From NCBI GenBank assembly GCA_036005125.1, contig DASYQV010000064.1:1-5884 (forward strand): a DNA stretch of 5,884 nucleotides. The letters are read 5' to 3'. Made by a program: the position numbers and the translations under genes. Under the pieces are notes generated by a model that was not told the origin of the DNA, searched no databases, and saw nothing but the letters and a program-made list of their open reading frames with translations. Of the stretch, positions 1-5,387 are shown one piece after another. The first letter of the stretch is position 1. Each line of letters opens with the position of its first letter. This DNA is from DASYQV01 sp036005125. Its GTDB lineage: Bacteria > Acidobacteriota > Vicinamibacteria > Vicinamibacterales > UBA2999.

Positions 1-1
1 C

Positions 2-286
2 GTCTTTCAGTACGCGACGTCGTTCACCGCCTCGACCGCGCTGGCGGAACGGGTGCTGGCCGGCGACGAGGCGGCGAAGAAACGCTACCTCGCGTTCCTC
101 AGCGCCGGCGGCTCCAAGTACGCGATCGATCTCCTCAAGGACGCCGGGGTCGACATGACCACCGACGAGCCGCTCAACCTGACCATCCGCAAGATGAACC
201 GGGTGATGGACGAAATGGAGAAACTTCTAGGCCTCAGGGATCAGGCCTCAGGCCTCAGGGCTGTCCAAGGGCCCAAGCCTGCCTGA
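2..286 (+). CDS. pepF: Oligoendopeptidase F (M3 family), C-terminal fragment
   Basis: This is the 3' end of a gene that begins before the window; 94 residues remain. Family members are roughly 600-residue cytoplasmic zinc peptidases that cut short oligopeptides using an HExxH site, which lies outside the window. What is seen is the helical C-terminal region: VFQYATSFTASTALAERV, then a KKRYLAFLSAGGSK stretch, then AIDLLKDAGVDMTTDEPLN and a final amphipathic helix ending in MDEMEKLL. The YATSF, FLxAGGSK and LLKxAGVDM pattern is characteristic of the PepF/M3B C-terminus. The family normally ends near that last helix. Here 18 more residues (GLRDQASGLRAVQGPKPA) follow, encoded by the repeat tract starting at 229. 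The gene converges on the Nramp gene. The frame is open from the first base, so the GTG at 53 is an internal valine codon, not a start. Family call is firm; the exact substrate is unknown. Confidence 0.88.
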   Translation, partial: VFQYATSFTASTALAERVLAGDEAAKKRYLAFLSAGGSKYAIDLLKDAGVDMTTDEPLNLTIRKMNRVMDEMEKLLGLRDQASGLRAVQGPKPA

Positions 287-348
287 TGCCTGAGACGGCC
301 CTGATGCCTGAGACGGCCCTGATCCCTGAGGCCTGATCCCTGAGGCCT
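229..348. repeat. Inverted and tandem CTGAGGCC-type repeat at a convergent gene junction
   Basis: Bases 229-252 and 325-348 are perfect 24-nt inverted copies with 72 nt between them. Within the tract the unit CTGATGCCTGAGACGGCC occurs twice in tandem (283-300 and 301-318). It is followed by the shorter unit CTGATCCCTGAGGCC (319-333) and by the same unit lacking its first base (334-347). The opposite-strand form GGCCTCAGGGATCA is at 230-243, followed by shortened units to about 261. The left arm lies inside the peptidase reading frame and the right arm reaches the first base of the Nramp stop codon. A transcript from either strand could fold into a long stem, so the tract may end transcription in both directions, but no T-tract follows. 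It could equally be a dispersed low-complexity repeat with no function. The repeats are seen; the role is inferred. Confidence 0.85.
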
Positions 349-1631
349 TATCCACCCGTCGAGATCATTTGCCCGGTCAGCTGCAGATAGCCGACGTAAG
401 CAAAGAGAAGCACGGTCAGGAGCAGGACGGCATTGATCCACCATTGATTGCGGAAGCGCTCGCCGACCCAGCGTGTCTGATTGTTGAGGATCAGGAGAGT
501 CACCGCCAGGAGCGGCATGAACATGGCCCCCATGACCGCATACGCCAGCTGAATTCGTTCGACCGTCAACCACAGGTTGGCGAGTGGGACGATGGCGAGA
601 GCGATGAGGAAGGAGCGGTACGCAACGGTCTGCTTCAAGTCGATCTCTGGCGCGCGGCTCTCCACGCCCGCACGTTTGTTGCGGCGCAGCGAGTGAAAGT
701 CGGCCATGAGATACGGTGCGCTCTGCCACACGCCCAGAAGGCTCGAGAAAACGGCACCCCAGAACCCGAGGAGAAAGATCCAGCGTCCCCCGGGGCCCAG
801 GACGAGGCCGAGCTGATCGGCAAGCTGCCCGGCGAGGCGGATTCCAGCACCCTCGAGCTGAATGCGCGAGCCGATGATGATCATCGCGACGCCGAAGAGC
901 GCGGTGAGGAGGTAGCACACGCCGAGGTCGATGCGGCAGATGCGCGCGCCTTCCTCTCCCGTGCGGCCCTTCTCGCGGATCCAATAGCCGTAGGAAAGCA
1001 GCGTCACCGTGCCCCCGACGCCCCCGAGCACTCCCAGCATCCACGGAAGCGTGCCCAACGGAATCCGCGGGACGGTCAGCCCGACCATGACTGCCCGCCA
1101 ATCCTGCACGAGCACGACCGCCGTAATCAGCACGGCCACGAACTTCATGGCGATGAACCCTTCCATCACCCGCTCGAAGAACGCGAACCCGCCGAGCCAG
1201 ACCAGGGTCAGGCCGGCAAGCGAATGGATGACGCTCCACACGTTTTTCGAAACGACGGGATCTCCCAGAGGAAGCATCGCAGACGCAGCGACCCCGCAGG
1301 CCGTGACGAGCGCGCCCCCGACGAAGAAAGACCAGAGGATGAAATAGACCAGGAACACCCACTGAATCCACCGTCCGAGCCGGTTCACCCAGCCGTCGAG
1401 CAGCGTGGTACCGGTGGCCATCTGCCATCGCGAGATGCCCTCGTTCAGCGTCCATTTCATGAACGAGCCGACGACAGCGGCCCAGAGAATCGCCACGCCC
1501 GCCTTCGAGCCGGCAATGCTGGCAGTCAGCAGATCGCCGGCGCCCACGCCCGTGGTCGCCACGAGAATGCCTGGCGCGAGAATCGTCAACCAGGACACGC
1601 GCGGCTTTGCATGCGTGCTCACTTCAACCAT
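348..1631 (-). CDS. Divergent Nramp-family membrane transporter
   Basis: A 427-residue polytopic inner-membrane protein with about 10-11 hydrophobic segments, close to the usual 400-450 residues of Nramp (SLC11) transporters, which carry divalent metals with protons in the LeuT fold. TM1 starts with the Nramp-like APGILVATTGVGAGD (residues 19-33), and the TM6 region is GGVGGTVTLLSYGYW (203-217). In canonical Nramps TM1 carries DPGN and TM6 carries MPH; by my alignment these positions are GAGD (30-33) and TLL (210-212). The metal-coordinating Asp and Met are therefore missing, although an Asp replaces the Asn. Similar losses occur in Nramp-related clades with altered specificity, so Mn/Fe transport should not be assumed. 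The ATG start is backed by a GAGGTG ribosome site. It lies 284 bp downstream of the kinase gene on the same strand, with a hairpin-bearing leader. The stop abuts the convergent repeat. Family call is strong; substrate unknown. Confidence 0.88.
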   Translation of the reverse strand: MVEVSTHAKPRVSWLTILAPGILVATTGVGAGDLLTASIAGSKAGVAILWAAVVGSFMKWTLNEGISRWQMATGTTLLDGWVNRLGRWIQWVFLVYFILWSFFVGGALVTACGVAASAMLPLGDPVVSKNVWSVIHSLAGLTLVWLGGFAFFERVMEGFIAMKFVAVLITAVVLVQDWRAVMVGLTVPRIPLGTLPWMLGVLGGVGGTVTLLSYGYWIREKGRTGEEGARICRIDLGVCYLLTALFGVAMIIIGSRIQLEGAGIRLAGQLADQLGLVLGPGGRWIFLLGFWGAVFSSLLGVWQSAPYLMADFHSLRRNKRAGVESRAPEIDLKQTVAYRSFLIALAIVPLANLWLTVERIQLAYAVMGAMFMPLLAVTLLILNNQTRWVGERFRNQWWINAVLLLTVLLFAYVGYLQLTGQMISTGG

Positions 1632-1636
1632 GCAGG

Positions 1637-1642
1637 CACCTC
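1637..1642 (-). promoter_or_regulatory. Ribosome binding site of the Nramp gene
   Basis: On the - strand GAGGTG ends 5 nt before the ATG at 1629-1631. This is a good match to the 16S anti-Shine-Dalgarno sequence at normal spacing, and it fixes the transporter start at 1631 rather than at an internal codon. Confidence 0.7.
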
Positions 1643-1765
1643 AAACGTCGCAAGATTTTTCCCGCAGCCGCCGTTCGCTCTTCAGTCTCCACTGGGGGAG
1701 CCCAGCCGGGGTCGCTGATCATTGCACCGGCCGCCGTCGGCTACAAGCGGTGGTTTTGGTCAGCC

Positions 1766-1846
1766 CCGTCATGCGGGTACCGGCGTTGAGAAAAGTGGCC
1801 GCGTAAGATAAAGAAATGCGCGCCGCGCCCGAGTCCGTCATGCGGG
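1766..1846. repeat. Duplicated 12-nt hairpin motif in the Nramp leader
   Basis: The 284-bp gap between the kinase stop and the Nramp start contains no credible gene. It holds two exact copies of CCGTCATGCGGG (1766-1777 and 1835-1846). Each can fold on its own around a TCATG loop. The first forms a 4-bp stem (CCCG/CGGG, 1765-1777). The second extends to an 8-bp stem with one non-Watson-Crick pair (1830-1837 with 1843-1850). On the - strand the second copy lies about 65 nt after the kinase stop and could help end that transcript, but no T-run follows it. I found no convincing promoter hexamers in this gap and no known riboswitch pattern. Function is unknown. Confidence 0.5.
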
Positions 1847-1897
1847 CTCGCAATGGCTACAAAATTCGCGTTGGCAGCCGCATAACGGAATGAGATG

Positions 1898-1910
1898 CGG
1901 CCTACGTACG
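1898..1910. repeat. 13-nt copy of the core of the 4370-4413 repeat
   Basis: CGGCCTACGTACG lies 5 nt beyond the kinase stop codon. It is the exact reverse complement of bases 4384-4396, the junction between the two hairpins of the element upstream of the HXXEE gene. This looks like a partial copy of a dispersed intergenic repeat. Without the rest of the genome a chance match cannot be fully excluded. Confidence 0.45.
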
Positions 1911-1915
1911 ACCGT

Positions 1916-3700
1916 CTAATTGACAGGCTCTCGGGCCGGCACGGAGTGCCCGGTGAGGTCGGCCGGTCCATGGACCGGATCGGTGGCGCGGAATGGCAGC
2001 CGGACGCCGAACGTCGCGCCGTGCCCCTCGCCTTCGCTCGCGGCATACACGGAGCCGCCGTGCAGTTCGACCAGGTGACGCGCGATCGCCAGGCCCAGCC
2101 CGAGTCCGCCGTGCGCGCGGGTCGAGGTGCCGTCGCCCTGACGGAACCGCTCGAAGACGTGTGGGAGAAATTCGGGCGGGATGCCAACCCCCGTGTCGGT
2201 CATGACGATTTCCGCGTGGTCGTCGTGCGCCGCGAGACGGACCGTCACGTCGCCGCCGGGCGGCGTGAACTTCGTGGCGTTACTGAGCAGGTTCCACAGG
2301 ATCTGCTGCAGCCGGTCGGCATCGCCGAACACCACGCCCGGCACGTCCGCCGTCTCAATCGTGAGGTGCAGGCCCTTGGCATCGGCCGACGCCCGGACGC
2401 TCTCACACGCGGCGAGGACGATGTCGCGGAGATCGACGCGCGCGAGCCGCAGCCGGAGCCTGCCCGTAATGAGGCGTGAGACGTCGAGCAGGTCGGCGAC
2501 GAGTTGCGCTTGCGTGCGGGCGTTCCGCTCGATCACGTCGATGGCCCGCTCACGGAGCGACTCGTCGTCGCGGTAGAGGCGCAGCATCTGAATCCAGCCG
2601 AGCATCGAGTTCAGCGGCGTCCGCAATTCGTGCGACAGCGTGGAGAGGAAGTCGTCCTTGAGGCGGCTGGCGCTGAGCGCGTCGTCGTGGAGGCTCGCGG
2701 CGTCGAGCGCCGCGGCGGTTCGTCGGGCGAGCTCCTGCGCGAGCGAGACACAGCCCGTGTCGGCGGCGTGCCGCTCGGACGTCCCGATGGCGATCGTGCC
2801 GAGCACGGGTCCGCGCACGGAGATGATCGGCGCCGAGGCAAACTGCAGCCGGCGCTCGCCAAAGCGTGGATCACGAACGTCGAGAATCGTCACCTGCCGC
2901 GTGCGGAGGGGCTGCGTCAGCGGATGTGGCTCGCCGAGCTGGCCACCCACCGCACGCTCCAGCGTCGCGATCCTGCCGTCGGGAAGCCGCTGGGTGCCGC
3001 AGATCTCCATGGGCCGTCCGGTGTCGTCGACGAGATGCACCACGCACGCCTCGCAGCACGTTTCCACGGCGAGGGCGGCGACCTCATGCAGGGCCGCCTG
3101 CAGATTCGGGACGGCCGCGAGGATCTCACTCACCCTGGCCGTCAGAGCAGCGCGCTGCTCGTTCTCCGCGAGCGCACGGCGGGCCGTCGCGGCGCCCGTC
3201 AGGGATTCTTCGAGACGGCGCGTCGTGAACTCGAGACGCTCCGTCAACGTTCGCGCTTCGTCCGTCAGATGTCGAGACGCGGCCGACTGGGCGCGTCCGG
3301 TTGCGGCTGACTGCTCCGCGTGGATGATCGTCGTCAGAAGCGGGAGCATCCGCTCGGCCCATCTGAGGCGCGCAGGGTGAGTTGAAGGCCCGACGGCGGC
3401 CAGCACCGAACCGTCGCGCGTGCGACGCAGGATAACGGCTGCGGGATGGCCCGTCGCCGGATCGGGAAGGGAGATCGCGGCGGTTGTCTCGGGCAATGGA
3501 GCGGCCAGCTTCCGGTACCACTCACGCGCGTGTGACGTTTGCGGATCGAACCGGGTGACCGACGACAGCGTACCGGTCTCGGCATCCGCCACGAAGATGT
3601 ACACGCGTTCGCTCCCCAGCCAGCGGGCGAGGCGATCCATCGCGCGCTCCCGTTCGGCGCGATGGGTGAATGCGAGGAGCAGCTCAGCGAGCCGGGCCAC
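1916..3700 (-). CDS. Soluble GAF-domain sensor histidine kinase
   Basis: A 594-residue histidine kinase without any membrane segment, so probably cytoplasmic. Order of parts: a GAF-like domain (about 5-125, with ERVYIFVADAETGTL), a charged helical linker (about 130-185), a second GAF domain (about 188-335), HisKA (about 345-412) and HATPase_c (about 455-570). The phosphoacceptor is His357 in SHELRTPLN. The ATP-site boxes are complete: N box Asn474 in NLLSNATKF, G1 DTGVGIP (502-508), F box FERF (516-519) and G2 GGLGLGLA (531-538). It should autophosphorylate and pass phosphate to a response regulator, but it carries no receiver domain and none lies nearby. The second GAF has a CCEAC cluster (215-219) that might sense redox or metal; this is speculation. 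The GTG start is the first possible one: an in-frame TGA lies two codons upstream, inside the weak GGTGA ribosome site (3704-3708). Met21 is an alternative start but would cut the first GAF helix. The ligand is unknown. Confidence 0.9.
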   Translation of the reverse strand: MARLAELLLAFTHRAERERAMDRLARWLGSERVYIFVADAETGTLSSVTRFDPQTSHAREWYRKLAAPLPETTAAISLPDPATGHPAAVILRRTRDGSVLAAVGPSTHPARLRWAERMLPLLTTIIHAEQSAATGRAQSAASRHLTDEARTLTERLEFTTRRLEESLTGAATARRALAENEQRAALTARVSEILAAVPNLQAALHEVAALAVETCCEACVVHLVDDTGRPMEICGTQRLPDGRIATLERAVGGQLGEPHPLTQPLRTRQVTILDVRDPRFGERRLQFASAPIISVRGPVLGTIAIGTSERHAADTGCVSLAQELARRTAAALDAASLHDDALSASRLKDDFLSTLSHELRTPLNSMLGWIQMLRLYRDDESLRERAIDVIERNARTQAQLVADLLDVSRLITGRLRLRLARVDLRDIVLAACESVRASADAKGLHLTIETADVPGVVFGDADRLQQILWNLLSNATKFTPPGGDVTVRLAAHDDHAEIVMTDTGVGIPPEFLPHVFERFRQGDGTSTRAHGGLGLGLAIARHLVELHGGSVYAASEGEGHGATFGVRLPFRATDPVHGPADLTGHSVPAREPVN

Positions 3701-3714
3701 AAGTCACCAGACAA

Positions 3715-3801
3715 GGAACGCCGGAGGCGTTCCGGTAGACAACGAAGGAACGCCGTTGAGGCGTTCCGCGAAACAACGAAGGAACGCCGTTGAGGCGTTC
3801 C
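3715..3801. repeat. Three tandem GGAACGCC/GGCGTTCC palindromes upstream of the kinase
   Basis: Three hairpins share the same 8-bp perfect stem. Stem arms are 3715-3722 with 3726-3733 (loop GGA), 3747-3754 with 3760-3767 (loop GTTGA) and 3781-3788 with 3794-3801 (loop GTTGA). Copies two and three are identical over 29 nt (3739-3767 and 3773-3801), giving a 34-nt period. The nearest hairpin ends 14 nt before the kinase GTG, so on the - strand all three would lie in the kinase leader RNA, or would follow the HXXEE transcript. The spacing of about 5 nt between repeats is far too short for CRISPR spacers. It resembles REP/BIME-type palindromic intergenic elements. The 193-bp gap (3701-3893) shows nothing else I can name. 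Confidence 0.85.
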
Positions 3802-3893
3802 CGGAGACAAAAACAGAACGGTTCGAGCCACCGATCAATTCTTGCTATGCAACGGCGATTCCCGATCCGGATGAGTCTGTCGAGAACTTGGGC

Positions 3894-4364
3894 TCACGCC
3901 CGCGATAGCAGAAAAGCACTGACGAACACGGCGACGTGAATGGTGACTCCTGCGCAGACGCCTCGCGTCACGGTGCCCGGATCGGCTTGAGACGCCGCTC
4001 TGAGCAGCGTCAGAGCGCCAAGCGGCACATAGAGCACGACCCCGGAGATGAGGCCGGGCGAGTAACGACCAGTGATGAGCGTTCCAAGGACGTGAGCAAT
4101 TCCGTTCACCGCCGCAATCGTTCCGACAGCGATTGCCAGCCATCCACTGCGCTCGTCGCGGATGGCGCGCCGGACCGCGGCAAGTAGCAGGACCATTCCG
4201 ACGAAATTCAGCAGGAGGAATCCACGGAGCGGGAGGGGTGAGCCGACAATTCGAGCGACCCAGACGGGGAAGCCTTCGCCCGCGACGAGCTCTTCGACAA
4301 CGTGCACGGCGTAGGCCGGCGGAAAGAGCCAGAGCAACGCGGCATCACGGTAGTGCCATCGCAT
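3894..4364 (-). CDS. HXXEE-domain membrane protein of unknown function
   Basis: A 156-residue, very hydrophobic protein with four or five likely membrane helices (about 7-22, 47-65, 74-96, 102-121 and 134-154). The HVVEE motif at 21-25 near the first helix is the signature that names the HXXEE family. Other conserved-looking polar residues fit that family: Asn53 in LLNFVG, Asn87 and His91 in NGIAH, and RYSPG at 100-104. The paired His/Glu and later Asn/His residues inside the membrane look like a metal or catalytic site, but I know of no established reaction for the family. Length is typical. The ATG start has no clear Shine-Dalgarno sequence, and a strong palindrome (4370-4389) lies immediately upstream, so translation may be weak or controlled by structure. 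It is 114 bp downstream of arginase and 193 bp upstream of the kinase, so neither neighbour clearly shares its job. Family call is good; function unknown. Confidence 0.82.
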   Translation of the reverse strand: MRWHYRDAALLWLFPPAYAVHVVEELVAGEGFPVWVARIVGSPLPLRGFLLLNFVGMVLLLAAVRRAIRDERSGWLAIAVGTIAAVNGIAHVLGTLITGRYSPGLISGVVLYVPLGALTLLRAASQADPGTVTRGVCAGVTIHVAVFVSAFLLSRA

Positions 4365-4369
4365 ATCTG

Positions 4370-4413
4370 CGTACGTCCACAGACGTACGTAGGCCGGGTC
4401 TTCAGACCCGGCC
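4370..4413. repeat. Double-hairpin intergenic element between arginase and the HXXEE gene
   Basis: Two perfect palindromes lie back to back. The first has 8-bp arms (4370-4377 and 4382-4389) around loop CACA, with inner sequence GTACGTC/GACGTAC. The second has 9-bp GC-rich arms (4392-4400 and 4405-4413) around loop TTCA. Only two bases separate them. On the - strand the pair follows the arginase stop by about 65 nt and ends 5 nt before the HXXEE start codon. The GC-rich hairpin could act as a terminator or mRNA-protecting stem for the arginase transcript, but no T-tract follows. The compact paired form and the partial copy at 1898-1910 suggest a dispersed palindromic repeat. The other 65 bp of this gap hold nothing recognisable. 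Confidence 0.8.
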
Positions 4414-4478
4414 CAGTTGAATCAGAGGAATCTCAAGTACCCGCGAATTTCCGAAACATGCGGCTTACGAAAGACAGG

Positions 4479-5387
4479 CTACAGGATGTTCTTCCCCAGC
4501 GCAGACAGCGCCAGCTCGGTGGCGAATTCCGCCGTCGTGTTGCGGATGTCCAGCGTCGGATTGACCTCGACCAGATCGAGCGCCACGAGCCGCCGTGAGT
4601 CGGCAACCATCTCCATGATCATGTGCGCCTCGCGGTAGTCGAAGCCGCCCTTGACCGGCGTGCCGACGCCCGGCGCAAAGGACGGATCGCAGACGTCGAG
4701 ATCGAACGACACATGGATGCCGCCGGTCTCCTGGCTGGCGAGCTCGATCGCGCGCTCGGCGATCTTCGCGATGCCGTCGCGATCGATGTCCTTCATCGTG
4801 AACACGTGCACGCTGGACTTGCGGATCTGCGCTTTCTCCTGCTCGTCGAGATTGCGGACGCCGACGAGCACCGTGTGCTGGGGCAGGACGCTTGGAGAGA
4901 ATCCGATGGACGCGAGCTCGGCCGGCTCGTGACCGAGGAGCGCGGCAAGCGGCATCCCGTGCACGTTACCGCTCGACGTCGTGGCCGGGGTGTTCATGTC
5001 GCCGTGCGCGTCGACCCATATCAGGCCGACCGGCTTCTGCTGAGTGCGCCGGACCCAGGCGGCGCTCGCCGCAACCGAACCCGCGGCCAGGCTGTGATCG
5101 CCGCCGAGCACCAGCGGCAGTGCGCCTTCCTCGAGCGACTTCAGGCTGACGTCGTACAGCCGCTGGCAGACCTTGGCAATATCACGGACGTATTTCTTCT
5201 TCATGTCCGCGGGCCGCTTCGTTTCCGGGATCGGGGCGGGAAGATCGCCCTTGTCGACGACGGTAAAACCGAGCGACGCGAGTTGATCGCCGAGGCCGGC
5301 AATACGGAAGGCCGACGGCCCCATGTCCACACCGCGGCGTCCGCCGCCGAGGTCGAGCGGAACGCCGATGACATGGACGGGTTTCAT
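4479..5387 (-). CDS. rocF: Arginase (ureohydrolase family)
   Basis: A 302-residue enzyme that hydrolyses L-arginine to L-ornithine and urea using two Mn ions, in the cytoplasm. All six metal ligands are visible: His98 in GGDHS, Asp126, His128 and Asp130 in VDAHGDMNTP, and Asp229 and Asp231 in SFDLDVCDP. The substrate-site residues that distinguish arginase from agmatinase are present: Asn132, Ser139 and His143 in the NTP..SSGNVHG loop, and Glu274 in LVEVNPTLD. Length matches bacterial arginases, and no truncation is seen. The ATG overlaps the stop of the upstream methyltransferase (ATGA at 5384-5387) and has no strong ribosome site of its own, so translation is probably coupled. The likely role is arginine catabolism or nitrogen recovery. 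No ornithine aminotransferase, urease or arginine permease lies in the window, so the pathway context is incomplete. A related ureohydrolase acting on another guanidino compound is less likely given the full arginase motif set. Confidence 0.95.
   Translation of the reverse strand: MKPVHVIGVPLDLGGGRRGVDMGPSAFRIAGLGDQLASLGFTVVDKGDLPAPIPETKRPADMKKKYVRDIAKVCQRLYDVSLKSLEEGALPLVLGGDHSLAAGSVAASAAWVRRTQQKPVGLIWVDAHGDMNTPATTSSGNVHGMPLAALLGHEPAELASIGFSPSVLPQHTVLVGVRNLDEQEKAQIRKSSVHVFTMKDIDRDGIAKIAERAIELASQETGGIHVSFDLDVCDPSFAPGVGTPVKGGFDYREAHMIMEMVADSRRLVALDLVEVNPTLDIRNTTAEFATELALSALGKNIL

Noticed and set aside
1687..1705. Two alternative overlapping hairpins (CTCC/GGAG and CTGGG/CCCAG) in the Nramp leader, suggesting a switch
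   Set aside because: Stems of 4-5 bp in GC-rich DNA are expected by chance, and no known riboswitch core accompanies them.
369..1718. A long open frame (449 codons) on the + strand antisense to the Nramp gene, plus another (241-1455) on the - strand in a different frame
   Set aside because: Both are composition shadows in GC-rich DNA. Their products are rich in Arg, Pro, Glu and Asp with no fold, while the Nramp frame has clear membrane segments and a ribosome site.
1800..1860. Candidate sigma-70 promoter for the Nramp gene (TATCTT with an upstream TTGCGA on the - strand)
   Set aside because: The spacing between the hexamers is far longer than 16-18 nt, so the pair does not form a promoter.
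1895..3310. Several + strand open frames across the kinase gene
   Set aside because: They are antisense to a kinase with all catalytic boxes intact and have low-complexity Arg-rich products.
3711..3803. Possible CRISPR array
   Set aside because: Only three copies, spacers of about 5 nt, and no cas genes; each repeat is a complete palindrome.
3334..3831. A 165-codon - strand frame reading through the tandem palindromes into the kinase N-terminus
   Set aside because: It is out of frame with the kinase, and its distinctive part is just a translation of the repeats.
3809..3833. Possible intrinsic terminator after the HXXEE gene: CGGT/ACCG stem followed on the - strand by TTCTGTTTTT
   Set aside because: The stem is only 4 bp with a 7-nt loop; too weak to call despite the short T-run.
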